A stretch of 57,560 bases of DNA from Perkinsus olseni (lineage: Eukaryota; Perkinsozoa; Perkinsida; Perkinsidae), in assembly GCA_013115135.1 (NCBI GenBank), contig JABANP010000330.1, positions 1-57,560 on the forward strand, read 5' to 3'. A program made the position numbers and the translations under genes. The notes beneath the pieces were generated by a model. That model did not search any database. It was given only the letters and a program-made list of their open reading frames with translations, and had not been told where the DNA came from. Positions 11,907-21,352 of this stretch are shown here, in pieces; position 1 is the stretch's first letter, and each line of letters opens with the position of its first letter.

Positions 11907-13180
11907 GGTTTTCAGCTTATTCGGGTATTATTATTCATCATTCGTCCATGTCGATTCGCGCGGTCTTTGAATTGATGTATTAGTCCTGGAGAAACAATCA
12001 TTGGTCAACCCATTACTGTTACATCGAAGTGAGTTCTGAATCAGTTCGAGAGAGTGGCTCATCGTGGCTCACCGGCTTGCGTCATATCAGAGTTGGGGGG
12101 ATAGATTCGCACCACCTCGAGCTACTGACCATGCTCGTTTCACGAGCCCGATAGTCTACCAGCTATGAGGCAATGCAGCGGGATTACCCTCGTCACTTGT
12201 GTGCCGCCAGTGCCACTGGCCTTGTTGCGGGGAGATAGTGACTCTGCACACAACTCTTACCTGTGATGATGGAGCATTCTATCCAGCAATGTCGCTCGGG
12301 AGAACAAATTCTCGCGATGCCGACGTCACCCTGTAGTTCAATACCAGCACTAAGCACGAGCTCTATCCAGGATGTAATGCCGTAATCGAGCTGTCACGAG
12401 ACTTGGCTTGACCTGTCATTTCCGACTCTAACGATTCCGCCTTTAGTGGGAGACGCTGGTGTGTGTGAGTTCATAGTCCCACGCCGGTGGATGCCATCCA
12501 CTGGATGGTTGAGTTTTCGAATAGCCATGTCAAGGTGGTCAGCGATGATGAGGTTCGTCCATGGCGCGTACTCCTCCGAAACCCTGTATAATACAGGCTG
12601 TATTTGCAGGTCGGCGAAGGCAGGTGATGCCGATCTCAGCTGTGTAATGCACAGGCTTGATCGGCATGAGAATGCTCACTGGGCATTGCTCAGTAAAGTT
12701 ATTTTGGAGCGTTGGTGGCAGTGTACATCGCCGTTACTCACTCACTATTTCCCCTCAACCCCGCTGGATCACAATACAATGATATTATCCACGTAGTGCT
12801 TAGTAGCAAGGAGTAAAAACGTATTGATGTGCATTGCCATGTCACCAATTACTGTGATGCCCCTTTTCCGTGTATATCACTGAGCAGCATTATGCAGCCT
12901 GCAGACTACTCTCGTGGCGACCGCAAGTACTGACGCGTAGCTGATGTACTAGCTTTCCATTGGAGAGACGGTACGCATACCACCACGTGAGCCCAATTTC
13001 GTGAGCCAAGTACCATATGCTTTCATAGATTCGCCATAGGAAGCGACCACGGTGTTCCGGCTCCTACGAAAGCTGCTCATCTCTTGACAGGCGCTAACCC
13101 AGTATCACTGATACTATATCACTGAAGTATCAGACAGCTACACAATGCTTAACGGGGCATTGCCGAATTGATTATCGATT
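11907..13180. other. Spacer without recognised gene
   Basis: Only short ORFs without known motifs. No duplication with other parts of the window was noticed. Confidence 0.45.
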
Positions 13181-13245
13181 GGGGTCACGAGTCGCTGTGT
13201 GCGACCTTTAACATGCGTGTGCAATTCAGAGGGTAAGTCGTTAAT

Positions 13246-14330
13246 ATGGTGGCCTTCTTTCCACTCTGCCTCGCTCCAGTAATGCTGCTCCTACCGAGAG
13301 CCCAGCGCCATGCTCCACCGAGTGGAAAGTACTCCAAGGTCGTCCTCGAGCCATTGGACTGCGTTGAGGTTGACTTCATCCAGGGCCTCGCGAGTGGTGC
13401 ACGCACCTCTTGCGCCCAGCCCGATCGCGCACCCTTGAGACCCCTCGAGAACTTGACATTTCGTGGCCATTATCTTGAGAGGTTGGAAACTACAGAGTTT
13501 CTGTATATCTCAATTCGGCGAACTCTGTTCACGGAAATTGTCGGCGGATGAGCACACATCAATCATTGATGATCAATGGTCTAATCACGTAGCGGGGAAG
13601 GGTACGATGAGGATTTCTACCACGACAACGTTGTTGATACTGAATATAGTGTGTATGCTCAACAAACTAGTACCGAACTGCGCATCCTTGGGGTGCATAG
13701 CCCGACACCAGGGTCGCACCCGGCGTTCTCGAGGGCGCACCTAGGGTGCGCGGCGTGCACCCAGATGAAGCCCTGTTGAATTTCAATCGTGCAGCACCTC
13801 CGCGCAGGTGTCAAGAATCTGGACGAGAGTTCGGCGCGTACAATATAACTCATTACGGCTATTGGAGACGGGGCTCAGAGAGTGGTGAAACCGATACTGA
13901 GATTCTATAGCTCATGGTGGCCCAGCTTAAGTTCTAGCTCAGTACGTAGTTCAGACGGTTATCGGAGACTAATAATACGCAGTAGGTAAAAGCAATTATC
14001 TAACAGCTGAGTATTACATAAGCGGGCGCTACATAGCGTATAGTCGTCACTATGTTGTCGTGCGTATAGTGCAGACCCATTCGGTAAATGAACCGCAGAG
14101 CCACAACTCAAAAGATAACATCCGCTGACCTATCCGTGGTCAAGATTCAGCCATTCTACTACCAAGTTGCTACGAACAGTGCCCAGGCCTACGATAACTT
14201 CATATCAAAGGTAGATGTTGAATGCCCTTATGGCGTCGAAGATGGAGATTTGAAGTCGTTCGATTATGACTACAAAGCCAATACCGTGACGGGCAAGTTC
14301 GGAGGGAATCCAGAAACTATGGAACTCGGG
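13246..14330 (+). pseudogene. Small secreted protein, copy 3 (split by insertion)
   Basis: The first part (13,246 to about 13,390) encodes the signal peptide and the segment PPSGKYSKVVLEPLDCVEVD. Homology then stops abruptly at DFIQG. It resumes near 14,105 with TSADLSVV, then FYYQVATNSAQAY, CPYGVEDGDLKSFDYDY and KANTVTGKF. The two halves together correspond to one type-I gene with about 0.71 kb inserted between residues about 48 and 70. The terminal part after NPET is also worn and the last cysteine is lost. No intron ends fit the insertion well and its sequence is absent from the five intact copies, so I call this a disrupted gene. Confidence 0.75.
13391..14104. other. About 714-bp insertion splitting copy 3
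   Basis: This DNA is present only in copy 3 of the family. It includes a short hairpin GCGCACCTAGGGTGCGC near 13,734. I found no terminal inverted repeats, target duplication or transposase, so its nature is open: a non-autonomous element or filler DNA. Confidence 0.5.
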
Positions 14331-15114
14331 ACCACCCAGATTCACCAGTATCACCGAATTCACTTTTCATACTCAGTTGACTGCTCATGCGGCATGTCAC
14401 AGTGCAGGATCGTTGAACATTCGTTGTCATTGATATTCCGTAACTCATAGTGAGCAGTGGATCACTACTAGGTTGCTGTGTGAAGGCTTGGAGAACGTCT
14501 ATACTGTAATTTCTGATTGGGAGAATTTCACGATGGACAAGACATCCCTGTGTCCTCACATTTGACGCGACTAAAGATGATTCCTGATGCTCACTGTAAA
14601 GCTCTAGTATAACTTCTTTCCTCTGTGATACTTATTTATTGAGAGAAGTTCATGTGGGACGGAGAAGCAGGAGGTCGGAGAAGCACTCGGTGAACATGCG
14701 GTCCGGAGAAGCACTGGTCGTTCCTCAGTGACCGTCACTGGAAGTCTAAAAGTATTCCAACAGGAGTAGGTTGTCTTAGGATTCGGGTCACGGGTTTTGA
14801 GAGACGGCGGATAGTCGTCGACAATCTGTCGATTTCTCGTTACCGGAGTTATCGGTTGCGTCACTCTCAAAGTGAGGGCAGACGACAGACTGACAGTGAG
14901 CGAACACACCAAGAGTCGCTGAACCTGAGGGGGCCTGAGTTGAACCGCCCCACGAGTTTCTTCGATGGGCGTTGACCAGCTACAAGGGGGGGGGGCTAAC
15001 CTAGAAAACGCTTAATGATGCCAACGTACTGTGCAAACGAATGTTGTGGCTTCAACCGGCTCTATTGCCATCGAGCATCAATCTACCGCATAACACGCCC
15101 TGTTAATGATGAGC
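14331..15114. other. 3' flank of unit B
   Basis: From about 14,460 to 14,910 the sequence is a diverged copy of the flank found after the other type-I genes. No coding sequence was recognised. Confidence 0.5.
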
Positions 15115-15262
15115 CTCTCCCTGGCAGGTCTAGCGGGACGTGGACGATTCATCCGGACCGTTATGCCGACCTTGACGAATATCATTGATATTATATCAAC
15201 AACATGTCGATTGTAGCTGGTGCCTCGCCGGTCCATCACAGCATCTCAGCTCGGCTGAGGAC
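15115..15262 (+). pseudogene. Relic of phosphonoacetate hydrolase exon
   Basis: On the plus strand this aligns with the exon of the intact gene (minus strand, about 36,600-36,730) that encodes the MPTLTNPNN catalytic-threonine segment and the following MSIVTGVSPAHH. About 17 AT-rich bases containing ATCATTGATATTATAT are inserted inside the TNPNN codons, and several substitutions are present. No flanking exon is recognisable. It is inverted relative to the intact gene. Confidence 0.75.
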
Positions 15263-16318
15263 TGTGTTCGGTGACATCAACTTGACGGTACAGGCCAGAA
15301 ATGGCCAAGAAAGCTAGAGCTTCGAAAAATGGAATTGCGGCAGGGGACGTCGTCACATAGTCACGAGCTAGCGCCTCCCGATGATGAGGCCAGCTATAGC
15401 TGCGTTCCAATCGCCTTCTTCTTGAGTGGTAATTTGTGCATGGCAGTTACTGGGGGTGGTCCTACGGAGACGCGTGGAGTCCACGCCGTGGACCACCTTC
15501 CAACTGCTTTTCTTCTTAGTTGGTCAACGCTATGTCAGCGTGAGGGGGTCTGCGATATTCCGCACGACTCGCCCACCACCTTCACGGGTGGAATTGAACC
15601 CTCCCACGCTCGATCTGTATCGAGTATAGGTCACCCTCTGGGTGGGCGATGGTAAGTCTGCCATAAGGGGTCGCAGGCGGGACGAGCCCGGTGTTTGAGT
15701 GCATACGTGTTCGCACGCCAAGCACTCCGGTGCAACGAGAGGCGGACCGGCGTTTTTCTGGCGTTCTTCGTCCGTAATGGGGCGCACGGCGCACGCCCTG
15801 TTAAAGTATTCCATAACCGTCCCTATCTTCCAGTCCCCACAAAGAGGGGACTGGGAGGTTTCAGCACTCGCATATTCTCAGGGATTTGATTTAGTCAACT
15901 AGCTTCACGCGCGCGTGCTTTGTACTTCGTGCTTCGTGCGCTAACCCCACAGCTGTGCTGAGACCTTCGGAGCTTTCGATTGTGCCCTCCTCCCGCATCA
16001 CTTCTTGAGCTGTCGAAGGAGTTTCTGATTGAACTCGTACTATAGCTGCCAATAGCAGTCTGTCATCATATTGGCGCATGTCGAGCGCGGAGTCTAGTAA
16101 GGCTTTCTCATCAACGGAAGACTGTTGGAGCGGCTAAGGGAGTATGGTTAAGGTGATTCTGACTGGATCATCATGTAGGAATTATCAATTCGCTTAATAA
16201 GCTGCGGACCACCAGGTCGAAGGCTTAGGAGATTTCTCGTCTTGATCGAATGGGTTGCTTTTCTCACAACGACCGTGATGGCTCAACTATCAATTCAAGT
16301 TCGTCGTCTGATTGATTA
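15263..16318. other. Spacer, nothing firmly identified
   Basis: ORFs on both strands at 15,329-15,902 overlap one another and show no motif. From about 16,090 the 5' flank of the next type-I unit begins. Confidence 0.45.
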
Positions 16319-16362
16319 CAACCCAAAACATGTGTATGCGATTTAGGGTGTAACTTCTTGAT
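16319..16362 (+). promoter_or_regulatory. Conserved leader of copy 4
   Basis: It shows the same ACATGTGTATG, TTTAG, GTGTAACTT order as before copies 1, 5 and 7, with the AG about 20 bases before the ATG. Confidence 0.4.
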
Positions 16363-16788
16363 ATGTGGGCCTTCTTCGTACTCTGCGTCATTCAAGTAAT
16401 GCTGCTTCAATCAGTAGCCCAACGTCCTCCTCGGCCGGGCGGAAAGTATTTCAAGGTTCTCCATGACCCCCCGCTGGACTGCATCGAAGTTGACTTTCTC
16501 CATGGCGAATCCGCTGATGTGACCTTATTCATGGAATGTAGAGGCCACGCTGAGATTTCCGACGACATACCTGTTTCAAAGCTTCGGCCATTCTATTACC
16601 AAGTTGCGACGGACAGCACCCAGGCGTACAAGGACTTTCTACTATCGGTTCAACTTGCCTGCCCTTATGACGTCGAAGATGGAGATCTAAAGACATTCGA
16701 TTATGACTACAGAGCCAATACCGTGACGGTCAAGTTTGAGAGTAACCCAATAACTCTTAACCATGGAGGGCACTGTCCTGGGCGTTGA
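16363..16788 (+). CDS. Small secreted four-cysteine protein, copy 4
   Basis: This is an intronless 141-residue ORF. The signal peptide MWAFFVLCVIQVMLLQSVAQ is followed by the proline/glycine segment RPPRPGGKY. The four family cysteines are present (in LDC, FMEC, LACP and HCPG). The FYYQVATDSTQAY segment and the second-half signature EDGDLKTFDYDYRANTVTVK match the other type-I copies. It appears intact. Function is unknown; secretion is inferred from the signal peptide. Confidence 0.87.
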   Translation: MWAFFVLCVIQVMLLQSVAQRPPRPGGKYFKVLHDPPLDCIEVDFLHGESADVTLFMECRGHAEISDDIPVSKLRPFYYQVATDSTQAYKDFLLSVQLACPYDVEDGDLKTFDYDYRANTVTVKFESNPITLNHGGHCPGR

Positions 16789-17979
16789 GTGGCAAGCTAG
16801 GTTACGCGGTACGTGTTCTTTATCTCAACGATTTTTGATGGTTTTCACTGGTTCTTCCGTACTCCAGTGGGTCACTAAAGTTTATCAATACCACTTAACT
16901 TTTCATACTCAGTTAACCTGTTATGCGACACATTACCATGAAGAATTGTTGAACGTCCGTTGACATTATGAATGGGTACTGAAGACTCATTGTTACTCAG
17001 TCACCCATAATGAGCAATGATCCTTGTACGAGGTATCAGAGAAAGTACACACTCTCTGAGTGAGAGATTTCGACGATGTACAAGCATATCCCTGTGTGCT
17101 TCTATCTGATGTGATTAGGGTCGATGCTCATTGTGAAGCTCTGGGCTTACTCTTTTCCTTCGCGATACTTATGTACTTCAGAGAGGCACCGGTCGTTCCC
17201 ACAGTGACCGTTACTGGAACTCTAGTGGTATTCCACCTGGAGTAGGTTGTGCTAGGATCCAAGTCACGGATTTCGACAGAGGGCGGATTGTCTTATCATT
17301 ACCGCAGTTATCGATTGCGTTACTTCCAAGTTGGGCAGATAACAGAACGGCAGTGCCAGTCCCTCACTGCTTCCACACGGATGTGTTTGGCAGCGGTTTC
17401 CTGATGGCCGCCCAACACCATCCAATCACTCAGTAAAAGGCCAACCACTGCTTGTCAGTGAAAGTAGAACAAGTTGCAGCCAAGAGCATCCGCAGTGACC
17501 GGGAGCCGGCTCCGCCCTGGCTTGCGCACCTTAGGCTGCATGCATGAGGTTCCCCAAGAGTGCCCGCCGACCATTTGAGTGCCCGTCACGAGAGCAATTC
17601 CTTCGCCGATGCTATCAATGAAAGCCTATTGTTAAAATCGTTTTGACGGAGTCATAGTGTTACCCACGGATGCTGGAGGATCCCGGGTACAGTAGTGCCG
17701 TTTCCCACTGAGCACGAAAAGTAGCTCTACAGAGCATCGTAAACCCCGTTGAGGCGCCATCAGCAATATTGGACATCGTGTGGACATACGTAGCCGTGGT
17801 AATATGAGAACGCCAACACTGCGGTTAGTAGAATACTTATACGGGATATGACCCCATACGAGTCGCCCTCCAACGCAGAACTCAGCACGCAACGAAAGTG
17901 AATGTAAGTCTCCAACCGAAGTTGAGCAAAGAGAGCCGTGTCCTTGGATCTGACCCTGCAGTCCAATGCATTCTGGACG
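16789..17979. other. 3' flank of copy 4, non-coding
   Basis: A diverged copy of the duplicated type-I 3' flank. No gene was recognised before the minus-strand ORF that begins at 18,144. Confidence 0.5.
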
Positions 17980-18144
17980 AGATAGAAACCGAGGAACGCC
18001 GCGGCACTCCTCGGGAAGCATATCGAGGGTGCAACCAGCATCCCATAGCATTGCTGGGAGGTCGCGAACATCTACCACGGTCGAGTCAGTCATGCGTTCG
18101 ATGCTTATGAGACTCCGGCCATCTGCCAGCTGTTCATTCATCAT
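17980..18144 (-). pseudogene. Truncated copy of the conserved 112-residue ORF
   Basis: Starting at 18,144 the reading frame matches the first 55 or so residues of the ORFs at 34,840 and 28,737 (for example MMNEQLADGRSLISIERMTD and MLPEECRGVP). It then diverges where a deletion or rearrangement has removed the second half. The open frame runs on to 17,632 with unrelated residues. Confidence 0.6.
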
Positions 18145-18384
18145 GGAAGAACCCAGAAAACTAAATGCTCACGACGAGGCTTCCCGAGGGTGTTGAGGCA
18201 AAAATTTCCCTGCGAGTCTCATGATTTACTCGCGTGCACCGAATCATCTAGTAGGACGCGGAAATTTCCGCAACCATTTCCAGACTCCAGACGAGCTCTA
18301 GTCTCCGGACTGACGGGCCTGTTGATAGCTAACGTGACGAGCTGCTCACAGGTTTGAGGGACAGACACTCATGATGGGCCTAAC

Positions 18385-18491
18385 CGACTGACCTGCGAGA
18401 GATCGTGAAACTCAGGGGTTTTCCAAAAGACCGTTCTCTGACCTCCGTCCAGTACGAAGTCGCCGAGTCGATCGGCTGGAAGCTCAAATAA
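18385..18491 (+). other. Conserved short coding-like tail, copy in unit C
   Basis: The peptide frame PTDLREIVKLRGFPKDRSLT continues to AESIGWKLK and a stop. Near-identical frames sit at 29,271 and 35,124. No upstream start or exon was found. It may be the last exon of a lost gene or chance openness in a conserved repeat. Confidence 0.4.
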
Positions 18492-18625
18492 ATCTGCTGC
18501 AACCTCACGTCGGTAAACCTGCTACGGATGGTGAAATGGGGAATGAAAATCGAAATGAGTGAAATCGAAATGGGGAGCAGTCAAGCTTCCGCAATGCTAA
18601 ACCATGGAGGGCACTGTCCGGGGCG

Positions 18626-18900
18626 TTGAGTGACCAGTCTCAATGCGAAGCTGCTGATGTAAGTGCAAGCATGTTTACCGTGAAAGGTGTGGTATCGGAC
18701 TTCCCCAGATCTTCCAGCACGCTTTGGCAACGCTCGAGGGATTTAGGATGGACGTACACAACTGCATATCCCCCAGCGCGCCATGGTGACGAACCTTCGG
18801 GTCGAAAAAGCGGGCCCAAAAGGCTTCCTGCGTCCCTACATAAGGATCAGCAGCAACGCCAACCACGGCCCCACGGATGCTCCTCGTGGACTAGGTGACA
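18626..18900 (-). pseudogene. Relic of phosphonoacetate hydrolase 3' part with internal deletion
   Basis: The segment aligns with the C-terminal exons of the intact gene (35,340-35,830). It keeps the DPYV codons, the following intron-like stretch and the HHGALG histidine motif, but joins the codons of GAVVG-type sequence directly to DPYV. About 0.3 kb containing the ADHGM metal-binding motif and the next exon is missing. The join lies at a short GATC-like identity. It cannot encode an active enzyme. Confidence 0.75.
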
Positions 18901-19890
18901 CTTCTGCTCAACACGCGCCCCATGGGAGCGCGAGTCAATCGACGGCAAAAAAATGCTACGCATGACCTCCTGATGGTCCAACAAGGGTCCTCGCACCTCC
19001 GCTTCGTAATCAGAAGGCTGGTGCCTCCAGAGCTAAGCGTCACCACGGTGATGCGGCCGACGACTTCGGTGACGGGGGCTCAGCCCTCTATAGCGGCAAC
19101 AAGGATGATGATCCTCACTGGCTTGGCCTAGGCCGAGTCCAAGACTAACGCCCGGACATGCCCATCCCAGTCTGGTGAAGCTCAGACGCTAGAAGGCTAG
19201 TATCGGAAATTTCGACTCAGAATGGCAATTGCGGTAGTGCACTCCATCATGCATCAGCGACCTAAGCCCTCGATTCGAGGCGCTGGGGTAATGCTTCGAG
19301 TGGCGGCATAATCGGCGACCCTATAACTCATAGGCTATAAGGGTTACTCTAAGAGTTCCGGCCCCAGATGTCCCATCTGCTCGCAACACCGCACAATGTC
19401 CCGCTTGGTGCCCGCATCATTTTCTCCTGATGCTCTCTCTATGAACTTCCTTTTTTCACGGCAGTACATGGTGTTATTGACAAATTGAAGCCTTGGCGTC
19501 CTATATGCTAATCGTCTTCCGGTCCGGGTCACCAGGGAAGGGTGATAATATCGTTCACTGAACGTCGTTCAGTCGTTGTGATTGGCGCACAAAGGTGGCG
19601 CTCAAGATCATGCGTGCGAGTTAGCCCGAGCAATAGGACGCGATCGATAATGCGGCACATTTTGTGCTGTAGCGGAAAACAGGCCCGCCTCCGAGTTTGA
19701 AACTTGTGAGATTAGTCACTGATTAGTCATTGATTCAATTTGCTGGATAAGCTGCGGGCCAGCTACTAAAAAGATTAGAAGATCTATCGCCTCAATCGGC
19801 CATTAGTGTTGAGTTGCTTTTCCTATTATCACTGTTGGTCACAGTTTGGCGGCTCAACTATTAATCCCAGTTGATTATCAACTACAGTCG
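18901..19890. other. Spacer, then 5' flank of unit D
   Basis: No gene was recognised. Weak further similarity to the hydrolase gene may extend past 18,900. From about 19,690 the duplicated 5' flank of the next secreted gene begins. Confidence 0.4.
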
Positions 19891-19948
19891 TGAGTTATCT
19901 CGTATAAATCTGAACATGTGTATGATGTTTAGAGTGTAACTTGCTAAT
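19891..19948 (+). promoter_or_regulatory. Conserved leader of copy 5
   Basis: It differs from the leader of copy 1 by only a few bases and keeps TTTAG about 20 bases before ATG. Confidence 0.45.
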
Positions 19949-20368
19949 ATGTTGGCCTCCCTCGCACTTTACGTCATCACAGTAATGCTGCGTCTGTCAG
20001 TAGCCCAACGCCCTGCCCCGCCTAGCGGGAAATATTCCAAGGTCGTCTTTCCGCCGACGGACTGCATCCAAGTTGACTTTCTCCCTGGCGAAGCTCCTGA
20101 TGTGAGCCTATTTATGGACTGTGGGGGCCACACTGAGACTTCCCCTGACTTATCCGTGGTTGAGAGAGGGAAATTCCACTACGAAGTTGCACCGGACAGT
20201 ATCCCCGCGTACAACGACTATATTTTAACGGTGGGTGCTCAATGCCCTTATGACGTCCAAGATGGAGATCTCAAGACGTTCGATTATGACTACAAAGTTA
20301 AAACCGTGACGGTCAAGTTCGAAGGTAATCCAGCAACTTTGGACGAGGGAGATTGTCCTGGCCGTTGA
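19949..20368 (+). CDS. Small secreted four-cysteine protein, copy 5
   Basis: This 139-residue ORF has a signal peptide (about 1-20, ending SVAQ), then RPAPPSGKYSKVV. The four cysteines (in TDC, MDC, QCPY, GDCPGR) and the signature QDGDLKTFDYDYKVKTVTVK are all present. It differs from its sisters mostly in the middle (FHYEVAPDSIPAYNDY). It appears intact. The downstream flank was later split by the LTR retrotransposon. Confidence 0.87.
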   Translation: MLASLALYVITVMLRLSVAQRPAPPSGKYSKVVFPPTDCIQVDFLPGEAPDVSLFMDCGGHTETSPDLSVVERGKFHYEVAPDSIPAYNDYILTVGAQCPYDVQDGDLKTFDYDYKVKTVTVKFEGNPATLDEGDCPGR

Positions 20369-21143
20369 AGTCCGAGCTAGGTTACGCGGTAGTACCGTGA
20401 TGGTACGTGTTCTTAATCTTTACTATTTCTGATGGTTGTGCGCTGGTTATTCGGTATTCCAGAGGGTTAACTGGATTTGTCAGTACCAACCTAATTTCAA
20501 TACCCCTTATATCACATATTACAGTGAAGAACTGTTAAATGTTCGTTGCCATTGAAACTTCATAAGTCATAATGATTGTTAAGATAAGATTCGGAGGAGG
20601 CACACACACTCTCTGATTGAGAGAGTTTGTTGATGCACAAGACATGTATGTGTCGTCATATCTGGCGTGACTATTGCTGGCGCCTGATGCGCACTGTGAA
20701 GCTCTGGTAAGCTCTTTTCCTCCGCGATATTCATGTTCTTCAGAAAAAAGCTGGTCGGTCACTGGAAGTCTAGGAGTATTCCAACAGGACTTACTCCCGT
20801 TGGACAACATTCACTACGGTTACCTACTGCAGGTTGCGCTAATATCTGAGTCTCGGATTCCGAGGGAGGGCGGATTGTCGACTTATCTTTACCGAAGTTA
20901 TCCGTTGTCACTGCTAAAGGCGTGCAGATGGCAGACTGGCAGTGACAGTCCTTCACTGCCTCCACACGAGTGTGTTTGGCGGCGGTTACCTGATGGAGGG
21001 CTAACACCATCCAACCACTCGATAAGTAGGCCAACCATTGCTTGGCAGAAGGAATACAGCAGGTTGCAGCCAAGTGGATGTGCGCTGACCGTGAGCCGAC
21101 TCCGCCCTGGCTTACCCTCCTTATAATGCATGCAGGAGGATAT
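20369..21143 (+). repeat. Left part of unit D 3' flank
   Basis: Homologous to the flanks after the other type-I genes. It ends at the retrotransposon edge (21,144), and the missing continuation is found at 27,930 onward. Confidence 0.7.
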
Positions 21144-21298
21144 TGATTGGCCTTGGTCTTAGGAGCCATAGTTAACACAACAGTAGGTAGTTTATCAGCA
21201 ATTTAATACAACAAAAAACACAGCAAAGTTCAATAGCTAGCTAAACATCAAGCTTAAGAGCAGGGATTGTGTGCAGGTGTCTCCGGTAAACGCGTACA
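21144..21298 (-). repeat. 3' LTR
   Basis: This 155-bp copy is identical by eye to 27,775-27,929. In element orientation it starts TGTACGCG and ends GGCCAATCA. It also contains the ATG and first codons of Gag (MAPKTKAN), which are meaningless in this position. Confidence 0.93.
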
Positions 21299-21310
21299 CG
21301 CCCCCCCAGG
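21299..21310 (-). promoter_or_regulatory. Polypurine tract before 3' LTR
   Basis: In element orientation the bases CCTGGGGGGGCG directly precede the 3' LTR. The run of seven G is the likely primer for plus-strand DNA synthesis. Confidence 0.65.
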
Positions 21311-21352
21311 AGTATACACATGCACACCACAAACGAATAACCTCAAACAGTA

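Larger units (their letters stand above)
16090..18520 (+). repeat. Type-I duplicated unit C
   Basis: This unit comprises a 5' flank, secreted gene copy 4, a 3' flank parallel to 2,470-3,405, the truncated 112-residue ORF (minus) and the conserved plus-strand tail near 18,385. It continues into a phosphonoacetate hydrolase relic at 18,626-18,900, the same order as in unit E (33-37 kb). Confidence 0.75.

Noticed and set aside
13730..13760. Short palindrome GCGCACCTAGGGTGCGC as a terminator or element end
   Set aside because: It is internal to the insertion in copy 3, is unpaired with any other end, and is short enough to occur by chance.
15580..15660. Possible tRNA-like fold around GGTTCAATTCC (minus strand)
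   Set aside because: Only two pairs form in the supposed T-stem and no cloverleaf can be drawn.
18783..19131. Plus-strand ORFs over the phnA relic
   Set aside because: They are antisense shadows of hydrolase codons on the minus strand.
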